Assembly (NCBI RefSeq): GCF_001754075.1
Contig: NZ_MIEH01000037.1
Coordinates: 1-51,363, forward strand
Length of the DNA stretch: 51,363 bases
Origin: Merdimonas faecis
Lineage (GTDB): Bacteria; Bacillota; Clostridia; Lachnospirales; Lachnospiraceae
Direction: 5' to 3'
Shown: piece after piece, positions 16,201 through 25,804 of the stretch
Position numbering within the stretch: the stretch's first letter is position 1
Layout: each line of letters starts with the position of its first letter
Position numbers and translations under genes: made by a program
The notes under the pieces: model-generated
The model's database searches: none
What the model saw: the letters and a program-made list of their open reading frames with translations, nothing else
Told to the model about the DNA's origin: nothing

Positions 16201-17421
16201 ATGAGAATATCATTTTCACCGCCAGACATGACTGAGTTGGAAGTAGAAGGTGCAGCAGATGCAATCAGGTCCGGATGGATTACTACAGGACCTAAAACAA
16301 AAGAATTTGAACGGCAGATTGCAGATTATTGTCACGTAAATATAGCAGTATGCTTAAACTCCCAGACTGTCTGTGCAGAAATGGCTCTCCGACTTCTTGG
16401 GATAGGTGCTGAGAATGGTGGAACCGCATCTGATGAGGTGATAGTGCCGGCCTATACATATACTGCATCGGCATCCGTTGTATTCCATGTGGGAGCAAAG
16501 CTTGTTTTGATAGATTCGCAGCCAGATGCTTTTGAGATGGATTATGATGCTGTGGAGAATGCCATTACAGAAAATACGAAAGCAATTATTCCGGTGGACC
16601 TTGGCGGCATTCCATGTGACTATGATCGGATTTTTGCAATAGTTGAGAATAAGAAGTACCTATTCAAAGCAGCAAATACCGTGCAGGAAGCTATTGGTAG
16701 AGTGGCGATTTGCTCTGATGCGGCTCATGCGTTCGGCGCAAGCTGGCATGGGAAAATGGTAGGGAAAATCGCTGATATGAGCAGTTTCTCATTCCATGCC
16801 GTAAAAAATCTGACGACAGCAGAAGGAGGAGCATTAACTTGGAATATTCCGGGAATTAATGATGAAGAACTGTACCATATGGCACAACTGTACAGCCTTC
16901 ATGGACAGTCTAAAGATGCATTGGCGAAGACACAGCTTGGTGCGTGGGAATATGACATCGTAGGGCCGTGGTATAAGTGTAATATGACAGATATTATGGC
17001 TGGAATCGGTCTGGCACAGATGTCCAGATATGAGAAGATTCTGGAGAGACGACGGGAGATCATAGGGAGATATGATGCGGCTTTTAAGAAACTTGGTGTC
17101 GTTGTGCTGCCACATTATACAGATGATCATCAGTCTTCTGGTCATCTTTATATCACTAGAGTGCCAGGGATAAGGTTGGAACAGCGCCAAGAGATTATCG
17201 TAAAGATGGCTAAAGCCGGAATTGCAACGAATGTCCATTATAAACCGCTTCCAATGATGACCGCATATAAGAAGAGGGGATTTGATATTAAGGATTATCC
17301 AAATGCCTATAAGCAGTTTGAGAATGAAATTACATTGCCGTTGCATACAAAACTGACGGATGAGGAAGTGGAGTATGTGATTGAGAAGTATTGTGGGTTT
17401 GTTGGAGAGTATTTGAAATAA
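16201..17421 (+). CDS. DegT/DnrJ/EryC1 PLP-dependent sugar aminotransferase
   Basis: Transfers an amino group to a keto-deoxy NDP-sugar, likely the 4-keto product of the PglF-like enzyme. 406 aa. The PLP lysine is Lys202 (SFHAVKNLTTAEGG), the PLP-pyridine Asp is D173 in CSDAAHAFGA, and the start MRISFSPPDMTELEV and SGWITTGPKTKEFE are typical of the family. RBS GAAAGGAAAGA at 16180-16190. Sugar specificity is unknown. Followed by a broken VanZ gene. Confidence 0.9.
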   Translation: MRISFSPPDMTELEVEGAADAIRSGWITTGPKTKEFERQIADYCHVNIAVCLNSQTVCAEMALRLLGIGAENGGTASDEVIVPAYTYTASASVVFHVGAKLVLIDSQPDAFEMDYDAVENAITENTKAIIPVDLGGIPCDYDRIFAIVENKKYLFKAANTVQEAIGRVAICSDAAHAFGASWHGKMVGKIADMSSFSFHAVKNLTTAEGGALTWNIPGINDEELYHMAQLYSLHGQSKDALAKTQLGAWEYDIVGPWYKCNMTDIMAGIGLAQMSRYEKILERRREIIGRYDAAFKKLGVVVLPHYTDDHQSSGHLYITRVPGIRLEQRQEIIVKMAKAGIATNVHYKPLPMMTAYKKRGFDIKDYPNAYKQFENEITLPLHTKLTDEEVEYVIEKYCGFVGEYLK

Positions 17422-17439
17422 GAAATACGAGGAGCATAG

Positions 17440-17848
17440 ATGAGCAAGAGGAGGCAAAAAGAACTTATAGCCCTTTATATCTTCTTCATTCTGTGGGTGA
17501 CTCTTTTCACTAGAGATACGAGAGCAGTAAGAATAGTTAAGGGTCTGTTCTGGGAAGTTCGAATGAGATTCTGGTGGGATATTGCCCTCAATATTCTGCT
17601 ACTCATCCCTCTAGGCTTTCTGATTGGAGAAAAAGGCTGGAAGACCGTTCTGCTCAGGTTCTTGTTAACTGTGTTAGTTTGTCCAATACATAGCGGTATT
17701 GGGTTACTACGAAGCGGATGATGTGTTGAATAACACGATTGGAACCGCTATGGGAATCGATGTTTGGAAGATGCTTTCTGTATCGAGAAGAAAACGGAAA
17801 CGCAAATACATATTTTGCGAAGAAATACATCGAAAAATGGAGGATTAG
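17440..17848 (+). pseudogene. VanZ-like membrane protein, frameshifted
   Basis: The first frame from ATG 17440 gives two hydrophobic helices typical of VanZ (LYIFFILWVTLFTRDTR; WWDIALNILLLIPLGFLIG). The frame is lost near 17660-17700. The C-terminal signature LGYYEADDVLNNTIGTAMG reads in another frame at about 17699-17760, ending at TAG 17846-17848. In VanZ proteins these two parts are continuous, so at least one indel or a small deletion has occurred. The sugar-transferase ATG follows at 17851. Confidence 0.75.
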
Positions 17849-17850
17849 TA

Positions 17851-18441
17851 ATGTACGCAAAGTACATAAAAAGAATTGTCGATATTGTTGTTGCCTTAAC
17901 GGGGCTACCTTTTTTTGCCATAATATTTGTGATAATAGCCCCCATTATCTATCTATCTGATAAGGAACCAGTTTTTTATAATGCACCTCGTCTAGGGAAA
18001 AAAGGCAAAGTTTTTTATATGTATAAGTTCCGATCAATGAAGGTTAATGCTCCCGATATTAGAAATGCTGACGGATCAACATATAATGCGGAAGATGATC
18101 CTCGGGTAACGAGTATTGGAAAACTAATGCGAAAGACAAGCTTGGATGAGATTCCCCAACTTTTAAACGTGCTAATTGGGGATATGAGTATTATTGGTCC
18201 AAGACCATTCGTGCCTGTTGAAGGCAAAGAAAATACCTCAAAAAATTTTCAAGATAGGCTTTTAGTAAGGCCGGGAATTACTGGCTATACGCAGGCATAT
18301 TTTAGGAATTCTATTTCTCAAGAAGAAAAAATAAAAATGGATGCCGAATATGCAAGAAACGTAACTTTTTTAGGCGATATGAAAATACTGTTAAAAACAA
18401 TTGAAACAGTTGCTCAGAGAAAAAACATCTATAACAAGTAA
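17851..18441 (+). CDS. Initiating sugar-phosphate transferase (polyprenyl-P glycosyltransferase)
   Basis: Transfers the first sugar phosphate to undecaprenyl phosphate to start the repeat unit. About 196 aa: one N-terminal membrane helix (about 8-35), then the bacterial sugar transferase core with KFRSM, RVTSIGKLMRKTSLDEIPQL, SIIGPRPFVP and RPGITGYTQA. It is a short PglC/WecP-like form lacking the extra helices of WbaP. ATG 17851 is chosen because MYAKYIKRIVD matches the family start; a longer reading from 17764 would run through the VanZ remnant. Substrate may be the amino-deoxy sugar made upstream. Confidence 0.92.
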   Translation: MYAKYIKRIVDIVVALTGLPFFAIIFVIIAPIIYLSDKEPVFYNAPRLGKKGKVFYMYKFRSMKVNAPDIRNADGSTYNAEDDPRVTSIGKLMRKTSLDEIPQLLNVLIGDMSIIGPRPFVPVEGKENTSKNFQDRLLVRPGITGYTQAYFRNSISQEEKIKMDAEYARNVTFLGDMKILLKTIETVAQRKNIYNK

Positions 18442-18456
18442 AAGTGGGTAATAAAT

Positions 18457-20022
18457 ATGAAAAGAGTGTTAGCGATTGTTGGAGCTGGAGAAGCAGCCAT
18501 TCCAATTATTAATAAATCTAAAGAAATGGGAATTACCACTGTTGCATTCGGTGAAGGTGATTCGGTGGCAAAAAATCTAGTAGATTTATTTATTGAAAAG
18601 TCTATTTTTGATATTGACGGCATGGAAGAAGAGAGTCGCAAATACCGAATTAATGCAGTTATTGCATCTAGTGAAGTCACAACGGAAAGCGCAGCTTTGT
18701 TAGCTAAACGATTAGGATTGCCAGGTAATAGATGTGACAAAGGATTCTTTGCTCGAAATAAGTATTTAATGCGTGAAGCAATTAAACTAGCTAAAAATGT
18801 AAAACAACCAAATTATTTTCTCTTTAGTGGACAGAAAGTTGAACACTTCCCTGTGATGGTAAAAGCAGTTGATTCTTGTGGAAAAAGAGGAATTTCTTTA
18901 GCAAGAAGTAAAGAAGAATTTTTAATTGCAGTAAACAATGCAAAGGAAATGTCATCAAATCATACTGTTTTGATTGAAGAATATATTTCAGGGGGGCAGG
19001 AGTTTTCTGTGGAATGTCTTGCAGATGGAGAAAAAAAATATGTCATTCAGATAACCGAAAAAATAACATCTGGGGCACCTCATTTCACAGAGATTTCGCA
19101 CCACCAGCCAGCTCAGCTAAATTGTACATATAAAGAAATGGTTGTTGATGCCGCAAATGAAATTCTAACTCTGCTTGGTATTGATTGCGGAATGGCGCAT
19201 TTAGAAATAAAGATAGTTAATGACGAGGTATATTTTATTGAGGTCGGTGCAAGAGCTGGTGGAGATCATATTGGTGATACATTAATTGGACTGAGTACTG
19301 ACTATGATTACTATAGGGGAGCCATAGAGTGCAGCTTTGGGTATCTTACTATCCCTGAGGTACACAACATTGCATACTCGGGAATCATATTTCATTGTTG
19401 GGAAAATAGAAATCTGAAAGAAATATTTGAAGCATCTCGAAATGCGGATTGGTGTATTGCAAATACTGTCAAGGACAGCAACTTCAAAAAAGCAGATAGT
19501 AATATTGAGACTGTAGAATCCGGATACATTATATATCGTATGGATCATAAGTTATCTTTGGCGGATGTAAAAATGTCAAACTATGAAGCAGAAATCATAA
19601 ATAAACGCAAAGATGTTTTTGAATTGGTATGGAATCACAATAAGGAAATTGGACGAACTCTTACAGATGAAGAATTGAGAATAGGAATTCAAAAATTCAT
19701 CGATTTTGGTAATATTATTTCAGTTATTGAGAACAAAAAAATAATAGCATTTTTAATGCTTTATTGTAACAATACTGAAACGTTAGAGGCATATATCTGT
19801 AATGTTTATGTCCTAGCTACTTATAGAGGTTTAGGACTCTCAAAAGTCATTTTAGAAAAAGCGATGGAAACATGTATATCAAACAAATTCAAGACAATTA
19901 AACTGCATGTTGCCGAAGATAACATGGTTGCAATTAATCTCTACAAACAATATGGATTTGAACCAAATGGAAACATTAAAAATGATGGAGAAAAACAAAT
20001 CGAAATGATTAAGCAGCTTTGA
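18457..20022 (+). CDS. ATP-grasp ligase fused to a GNAT acetyltransferase domain
   Basis: The 521-aa protein has an ATP-grasp enzyme in residues about 1-330: a Rossmann-like pre-domain MKRVLAIVGAGEAA, FPVMVKAVDSCGKRGIS for nucleotide binding, VLIEEYISGGQEFSVEC, and FIEVGARAGGDHIG for metal binding. A C-terminal GNAT domain (about 405-521) includes YVLATYRGLGLSKVILEKA and NLYKQYGF. ATP-grasp enzymes ligate a carboxylate to an amine, and GNAT acylates an amine. In this setting the pair may decorate a sugar with an amino acid or make such a precursor. The specific substrate is unknown. AT-rich compared with the flanking DegT gene. Confidence 0.85.
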   Translation: MKRVLAIVGAGEAAIPIINKSKEMGITTVAFGEGDSVAKNLVDLFIEKSIFDIDGMEEESRKYRINAVIASSEVTTESAALLAKRLGLPGNRCDKGFFARNKYLMREAIKLAKNVKQPNYFLFSGQKVEHFPVMVKAVDSCGKRGISLARSKEEFLIAVNNAKEMSSNHTVLIEEYISGGQEFSVECLADGEKKYVIQITEKITSGAPHFTEISHHQPAQLNCTYKEMVVDAANEILTLLGIDCGMAHLEIKIVNDEVYFIEVGARAGGDHIGDTLIGLSTDYDYYRGAIECSFGYLTIPEVHNIAYSGIIFHCWENRNLKEIFEASRNADWCIANTVKDSNFKKADSNIETVESGYIIYRMDHKLSLADVKMSNYEAEIINKRKDVFELVWNHNKEIGRTLTDEELRIGIQKFIDFGNIISVIENKKIIAFLMLYCNNTETLEAYICNVYVLATYRGLGLSKVILEKAMETCISNKFKTIKLHVAEDNMVAINLYKQYGFEPNGNIKNDGEKQIEMIKQL

Positions 20023-20033
20023 AAGGTGTAGAT

Positions 20034-21230
20034 ATGCAAAAAAAGATTATGATTCTGGGAGCAAGCATTCTGCAGCTTCCTGCTATAGAAAAAGCTAAAG
20101 AAATGGGTCTTGATGTAATTGCTGTGGATATGAATCCAAAAGCAGTTGGATTTAAAGTGTCCGGAGTAGTAAAAGAAGTCATTAGCACCATAGACACACC
20201 AGCCATTGTGGAAGCAGCAAAGAAGAATCAGATTGATGGAATTATGACTCTGGCTACTGACATGCCGATGAGATCTGTTGCTGCAGTTGCTAAGGAGATG
20301 GGATTGATCGGCATTGACGCAGATACTGCGCTCAAGGCTACAAATAAAGCTGTAATGAGAAAAGCGCTCCAAGAGAGTGGTGTTCCAATCCCTAAGTTTT
20401 ATAAGGTTACAAATGAAGAAGAATACATGGAAGCGGTCAAGAACTTCACTGTTCCTTTTATTGTAAAACCTGCTGATAGCTCTGGAAGTCGTGGAATCTA
20501 CGAAGTCCAGGATATCAAAGACCAGAAAATAATAAAAGAAGCATATGAGTACTGTAAACCATTCTCCAGAGTAGGTGATGTGGTAGTTGAAGAATATATG
20601 AGTGGTCCGGAGGTCAGTGTTGAGACTCTTTCAATCAACGGAGAGTGCCATGTAATACAGATTACAGATAAACTCACAACAGGCGCACCATACTATGTAG
20701 AGATGGGGCACTCACAGCCTACAAGGTTGGGGAAGGATACCGTTCGAAAGATAAAAGAAGTAGCTAAGGCTGCCAACAAAGCAATCGGAATTAAGGACGG
20801 TCCATCCCACACAGAAATAATTGTTACTTCAGAAGGCCCGAAGATTGTGGAATTGGGCGCACGTCTTGGCGGAGATTGTATCACAACTCATCTTGTCCCA
20901 CTCTCCACCGGTGTTAATATGGTGGAATGCTGCATTAGAATTGCGCTTGGTGAGAAACCGGATATTGAGCCGAAGTGGAATAGAGGGTCTGCTATCCGTT
21001 ATTTTGAGCAGCACGCAGGTGTCGTTAAAAACATTGAGGGCGTGGAAGAAGCTGAGAAAGTTTCTGGTGTGAAACAGATTAGTATTGTCCATGGGATTGG
21101 AGAAGAAGTAACCGAGATTAATAGCAGCGGGGCAAGAATAGGATTTGTTATTGCGAAGGACGAGAATGCTGAGAGAGCCGTAGCAGACTGCTATAAAGCT
21201 TTGGATAAGATGAAGGTGGAAATATGTTGA
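20034..21230 (+). CDS. ATP-grasp family ligase
   Basis: The 398-aa carboxylate-amine ligase-like enzyme has MILGASILQLPAI and the PurK/CarB-like pre-domain. The ATP-binding part carries VPFIVKPADSSGSRGIY, VVEEYMSGPEVSVETL and the metal site IVELGARLGGDCI. It is related to the ATP-grasp half of the previous gene (same order of motifs), which suggests duplication and two related substrates. ATG 20034 has RBS GAAAGG at 20021-20026; the upstream TTG at 20019 is less likely. Overlaps the next glycosyltransferase by 7 nt. Confidence 0.87.
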   Translation: MQKKIMILGASILQLPAIEKAKEMGLDVIAVDMNPKAVGFKVSGVVKEVISTIDTPAIVEAAKKNQIDGIMTLATDMPMRSVAAVAKEMGLIGIDADTALKATNKAVMRKALQESGVPIPKFYKVTNEEEYMEAVKNFTVPFIVKPADSSGSRGIYEVQDIKDQKIIKEAYEYCKPFSRVGDVVVEEYMSGPEVSVETLSINGECHVIQITDKLTTGAPYYVEMGHSQPTRLGKDTVRKIKEVAKAANKAIGIKDGPSHTEIIVTSEGPKIVELGARLGGDCITTHLVPLSTGVNMVECCIRIALGEKPDIEPKWNRGSAIRYFEQHAGVVKNIEGVEEAEKVSGVKQISIVHGIGEEVTEINSSGARIGFVIAKDENAERAVADCYKALDKMKVEIC

Positions 21231-22456
21231 AGATTCTGCAGATGTCTGCATATTGTGATCCTGAGCAAATATCTAGCTCACATTTGACAGACGATTTATA
21301 TGATGCGTTTTCTAAAAGTAATATTTGTGTTGAGGATTACGTACCAACACCTTGTAGGGGTATATCTAAAGAGGTAAGAAGTAAATTCAAAAAGATACCA
21401 TATGAAGAAAAGTTTAACGGACACTATATCATTAATAGATTTCCGATGTTCCCAGAAGGTAAAAATCCACTATTAAGAGCCTTGAGATATATTCTTGTAA
21501 ATATAATACAGTACTTTAAAGGAATCAGAGCAAAGAATGTTGATGTGATTTTTTCCGGAAGTACACCCCCAACACAGGGATTGCTTTGTAGCATGGTAAA
21601 GAAAAAACTAAAAGTGCCATTTGTCTTTACCCTACAAGATGTATTTCCAGATTCTATGGTAAATACAGGGTTGACTTCAGAGGGGGCGCTAATTTGGAAA
21701 ATTGGTAGAAAACTAGAAAGCTACACTTATGATAATGCGGATGCAATTATCGTTATTAGTGAGGACATAAAGAAAAATATCATTAGAAAAGGTGTTCCGG
21801 AAGAAAAGATTTATGTAATTCATAACTGGATTGATACAGATAAAGTGTATCCTATTTCAAAGGGAGAAAATTATCTTTATACAAAATATAAAATTTCCAA
21901 GGATATGTTCAATGTTGTGTATGCGGGAAATCTAGGATTCGCTCAAAATATTGAGGTTATTTTGTCTGCGGCCAAAACACTACAAGAAAAGGAGAATATC
22001 CAATTTCTGATTTTCGGTAAAGAAGCCCAAGCGGAAGAATACAAAAAAAAAGTGCTAGAAATGGAACTATCTAATGTACGATTTCTTCCCATACAACCAT
22101 ATAGCGAGGTTTCCTATGTGTACAGTCTAGGAGATGCCTCAATAGTTTCCTGTAAAAAAGGTTTTGGAGGAAGCGCAATGCCAAGTAAAACATGGTGTAT
22201 TATGGCAACAGGTACTCCTGTTTTAGCGAGTTTTGACTCAGAAACTGAAATGGAGAGCATCATTAAGACAGTAGAAGTTGGGGTGTTTAGTGATGCAGAT
22301 GATTTCAGAGGATTGGCTGATAACATATTAAAATTATATGCAGACGAAAGTTTAAAAGAGAAATTAGGAATGAATGCACGTACATACGTTGAAAAAAATT
22401 TAAATAGAAGAGTATGTACTCAAAAATATATAGATACGATAATGGAGACAGTATAA
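21224..22456 (+). CDS. GT4-family glycosyltransferase (WbuB-like)
   Basis: Cytoplasmic retaining glycosyltransferase, 410 aa, GT-B fold. The N-terminal half has SGSTPPTQGLL and FTLQDVFPDSMVNTG; the donor-binding half has VVYAGNLGFAQNIEVILSAA and the E-x7-E region in the GFGGSAMPSKTWCIMATGTP stretch. This resembles WbuB-type transferases known to use UDP-L-FucNAc. That fits the capE/F/G genes at 32.6-36 kb, but the sugar link is inference. Its start lies within the end of the ATP-grasp gene. Confidence 0.85.
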   Translation: MLKILQMSAYCDPEQISSSHLTDDLYDAFSKSNICVEDYVPTPCRGISKEVRSKFKKIPYEEKFNGHYIINRFPMFPEGKNPLLRALRYILVNIIQYFKGIRAKNVDVIFSGSTPPTQGLLCSMVKKKLKVPFVFTLQDVFPDSMVNTGLTSEGALIWKIGRKLESYTYDNADAIIVISEDIKKNIIRKGVPEEKIYVIHNWIDTDKVYPISKGENYLYTKYKISKDMFNVVYAGNLGFAQNIEVILSAAKTLQEKENIQFLIFGKEAQAEEYKKKVLEMELSNVRFLPIQPYSEVSYVYSLGDASIVSCKKGFGGSAMPSKTWCIMATGTPVLASFDSETEMESIIKTVEVGVFSDADDFRGLADNILKLYADESLKEKLGMNARTYVEKNLNRRVCTQKYIDTIMETV

Positions 22457-23329
22457 ATGCCAGAAGTAAGTGTTATCATACCGTTTTACGCAGGTGTCGA
22501 TTGGTTAAAGGAAGCTGTAGACAGCGTATTGCTTCAGACTTTTAAAGATTATGAAATAATAGTTGTTAATGATGGTTCGCCTGAAAATATGACAGAATTT
22601 TTGGCACAATATTCTAACAAAATCAAGTATATAAAAAAGGAGAATGGTGGGCCTTCAACTGCGCGTAATACAGGAATAGAAACTGCGACGGGAAAATATA
22701 TTGCTTTTTTGGATTCAGATGATCGATGGTTGCCTAAAAAACTGGAAATACAATTAGAATACATGAAGAAGAACGATGTCATTTGGTCGTATTGTGGTTA
22801 TAGGACTTTTGGGGTAGGAGAAAGTGTTGAATATAAAATGACTAACTCAGATGTTCCAATTGTTCATCGGTATAATACACCATATATCGCTACACCGTGC
22901 GTGATGATTGAACGACAGTATTTAGTTGATTATCCGAATGTGAGATTTAATCCAGATTTAAGATTTGGTCAGGATTCTTATTTTTGGCTGATGATTAATG
23001 CCGATAATCCTATATTGGCAATCCCTGATGTACTTGTAGAAGTTCGAATCAGAGGAGAAAATGCTTCTAAACGCGCAAGAGTTCAGATTCAGGCGAGAAG
23101 TAATGTTTGGAAGTGCAGAAAAAATAACAAAGAGCAGCTAATAGATAAATACAATATTAGTATTCTATTTAAACTGGCTTCAGAACTTTGTGTGGTTGAT
23201 GACAAGATGATTTCAGTATTTGAAAAAAACCACTCTCCTAAAATAGTAGAAAAATTGTCAAAAATTTTTTTTGTGCTACCTTGGGCATTGTTTAAAATTG
23301 ATAGAAAGATTAATGGTAAGTATGTTTAA
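22457..23329 (+). CDS. GT2-family glycosyltransferase
   Basis: Inverting glycosyltransferase with GT-A fold, 290 aa. MPEVSVIIPFYAGVDWL, the VNDGSPE motif, GGPSTARNTGIETATGKYIAFLDSDD (FLDSDD is the metal-binding DxD region) and FGQDSYFW are visible. No membrane helix is evident. Starts immediately after the stop of the GT4 gene and ends inside the deacetylase gene start, so the block is tightly coupled. Acceptor and donor unknown. Confidence 0.9.
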   Translation: MPEVSVIIPFYAGVDWLKEAVDSVLLQTFKDYEIIVVNDGSPENMTEFLAQYSNKIKYIKKENGGPSTARNTGIETATGKYIAFLDSDDRWLPKKLEIQLEYMKKNDVIWSYCGYRTFGVGESVEYKMTNSDVPIVHRYNTPYIATPCVMIERQYLVDYPNVRFNPDLRFGQDSYFWLMINADNPILAIPDVLVEVRIRGENASKRARVQIQARSNVWKCRKNNKEQLIDKYNISILFKLASELCVVDDKMISVFEKNHSPKIVEKLSKIFFVLPWALFKIDRKINGKYV

Positions 23330-24002
23330 AAAAATATATTCGTTGCAACAAAAAATTTACGAATTTAAAAGAAAATCTGATACTGGAGTACCTATTTTTA
23401 TGATTCACCATGTTAGCGATGATCCTATAAATGAGGAAATGAATTTATCAATTCGCACAACTGAGTTTAAAATCTTTATAAATGGATTGCTGGATGCAGG
23501 CTATCAATTTATTAAACCTAGTCAACTTGAAGACAGTTTTGATAGGAAAGCATGTATGATTACGTTTGATGATATTTTTAAAGATGCCATGACAAATGCA
23601 ATTACCTATCTTGAAAGTATCAATATACCATATATGTGTTTTGTATCACCCGTATTTATTGGAAAAGAGGGATATATTGATGAACGGGAATTAAAAAATC
23701 TGCGTGATAGTTCGCTATGTACAATTGGTGGACATGGTATTAGCCATAAGTTGTTTCGATTTTTGACAAGTCAAGAGAAGATAGAAGAACTTTGTAGAGA
23801 GCGCCATGAGCAATTACTTGGCTGCGAAATAGAAGATTTTGCGTTTCCATATGGGTCAATTTATGCGTGTGATAGCAAGTCGATTAAGATGGCACAAAGA
23901 GAGTACAAAAGAGTGTATTCAACTTTAAATTGTAAAGTGACCTCAAGAGATAAAATTTGGTTTTTACCAAGGATTAATTTGAATTCTAAAACTGTTTATT
24001 AG
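23313..24002 (+). CDS. Polysaccharide deacetylase-like protein (NodB fold)
   Basis: Likely removes acetyl or related groups from a glycan. About 229 aa. NodB motif 1 is visible as MITFDDIFKDA (Asp catalytic and metal ligand), motif 2 as IGGHGISHKL (two His ligands), and motif 3 as FAFPYGS. The second Asp of motif 1 is followed by Ile where Gly is usual (TFDDG), a small deviation. Starts at ATG 23313 or 23322, overlapping the GT2 end. The protein has no signal peptide, unusual for wall deacetylases, so a cytoplasmic lipid-linked substrate is possible. Confidence 0.75.
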   Translation: MVSMFKKIYSLQQKIYEFKRKSDTGVPIFMIHHVSDDPINEEMNLSIRTTEFKIFINGLLDAGYQFIKPSQLEDSFDRKACMITFDDIFKDAMTNAITYLESINIPYMCFVSPVFIGKEGYIDERELKNLRDSSLCTIGGHGISHKLFRFLTSQEKIEELCRERHEQLLGCEIEDFAFPYGSIYACDSKSIKMAQREYKRVYSTLNCKVTSRDKIWFLPRINLNSKTVY

Positions 24003-24172
24003 TCTAAATGTGAATACATTAACGGACGCTTTATAACTTCTAGGAATCTCAATGAATGAGATTCCAGCCGAAACTTGACAACTGAATATCGTGCAGGAAA
24101 AGAAATTTATGAAAAATAGACAAAACATTGGACATAGTGGGTGCTATGCCTTGGAAAATCTTAAGGAGTTGT

Positions 24173-25601
24173 TTAAGATATCATTGTTAGGCAGCTAATC
24201 TTAATAATAATTCGTGAAATGCTCGACTGATGGCATTTCACGAGCATCATGATGTCGTAGAGGCGGCAGTACCACATCTTTGTAGAGTGGTGCCTGCCGT
24301 CTTCTAATTTATAGTCCTCTTTCTCACGCTTGTTCGAGCGTTCCACGGGAGTCCTTCCGTCATATTCCTTTTCCCATGCTTTAGAATCCCTTGGCGGTAT
24401 GTTAAATAACTTTGGATTATCATCGGTAAAGATGTGTACGGTTCTGCCATATTTCGCTGGTGAACAGGGATGTTCACAGAAGCAGTCGCGTTTTCGGTTT
24501 GCTTTTGGACACCGGTATTTCGCCCGATGCTTGGCAGTTTCATATCCATCTTTGTGCATACGTAAGCCCATCTTACAGATCGGGACGCTGTTCTCATCAA
24601 TGGTGAAATGTCCGGTATGACAGGGATTGAGGCCGATAAAGGGAGTGATATTTTCCCGTCTGCAGTATTCATAGACAGCATAAGCGTCGTGGGCGGAATC
24701 CAGAAGGAGTTTTTCAATCCGAAACTCCGGAAGGTATGCTTTCATGGTGAAAAAAGAGTGTAGAAAAGAAAGCATATTACGCCGGGAAGCTTTTTCCAAA
24801 AGCGGAGATGCAGGGAGATCGCTGTAGGAATCGGAGACCACATACATATAGAGGTGGTAACCGAAGAAATAGCATTCTCGATGGGAGCTCCATCCCCAGT
24901 TGCAGTCCGGCTGGGAATAATAGCGTTTGCAACTGCAGGAAGGACAGCCTTTTTTCTTGCAATCACAGACTCGCTTTTTCCGTTTCGCGGCAGTCCGGAC
25001 AGGGGTGCCGTTACCGGCAAGAGCCAGATGATCTGGGGCAATGAGTCCTTTTGAGCAGGAAACAGACAGGAACTGCTGATGATAAGGCTGAAAGATGAGA
25101 AAAAAGGGATTCTCCGGTTTCAACTGCCAGTGTTCCAGCAAAGGAAGAAGTCTGGACGCAGTACTGGAAGAATTACAGGGAGCTTTATCACTTTTCTTCT
25201 TTACCTTGGACGGTTTAATTTTAGGGAAACGGTCTTTCGGGGAAAGATTATCGAAGTTGCCCTGCCAGATGTGGGAAAAGAAATCATAAAAAGTCTCGGC
25301 ACCGGGGTTATCCCCGAAAGGGAATCCGCTAAGGATGGCATAAAGAGGGGGCCCTGAGCATGCAGCGCCAGACCGTAATGGAAGTTACTTTCAGTTTCAG
25401 AGCAAGCAGGTAAGAGCAAAGCAAGCAGGAAGGGAGCCGGGGCTCCGAGCTAAAAACAGAGTAAAACTCCTGCATAATGGAATCAGTCAGAGAAAGATCC
25501 AGATACCAGAACTGCACGATATAGTCTCAGATGCTTTTAGGAAGCACAAAGGGATCCAGATAAAACTTAAGGAAATTGAATACGAAAGTATCCTGTGGCA
25601 T
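24173..25601 (-). pseudogene. IS1182-like DDE transposase, decayed
   Basis: On the minus strand, ATG 25601 starts MPQDTFVFNFLKFYLDP, which meets an in-frame TGA at 25529-25527. It then continues as the transposase N-terminal helical domain (FWYLDLSLTDSIMQ) until a frameshift near a G5 run at 25347-25351. The next frame runs FPFGDNPGAETFYDFFSHIW through the Cys-rich insert (CDCKKKGCPSC), LLLDSAHDAYAVYEYCR, GLRMHKDGYE and the C-terminal REKEDYKLEDGRHH. These match the order seen in IS1182-family transposases. One stop and one frameshift make it inactive. A perfect 10-bp hairpin (24213-24242) lies near its 3' end. Confidence 0.8.
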
Positions 25602-25804
25602 GGCCGCCAGGATTACAAGGTAACAAAAAATTGCCTCCAGTCGATTGAAATAAAATATAATCAATCGGCTTCGTCGCAAATTTTGAGTGATTTGTCAAGC
25701 GTTTTTTGAAAAAAGTGGGTGTTTTTTGAAATAGGGGGCGGAAGGCCTTATAAAATCAGGGCTGAAGATTCCGAAAAGTTATGCTTTATTAAAGGGAGGT
25801 AAAA
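25602..25804. other. IS upstream flank and intergenic DNA before wzy
   Basis: Non-coding stretch between the dead transposase and wzy. It contains CGATTG/CAATCG inverted words near 25642-25667 and runs of T (25699-25735). No clear terminal repeat of the insertion sequence could be assigned by eye. AAAGGGAGG at 25792-25800 is the ribosome site of the next gene. Confidence 0.4.

Noticed and set aside
17764-17850. Longer N-terminus for the sugar transferase
   Set aside because: Reads through the VanZ remnant in another frame; the family start MYAKYIKRIVD is at 17851.
24043-24065. GGAATCTCA/TGAGATTCC hairpin as a terminator
   Set aside because: Perfect 9-bp stem but no T-run after it; may be an IS-related structure.
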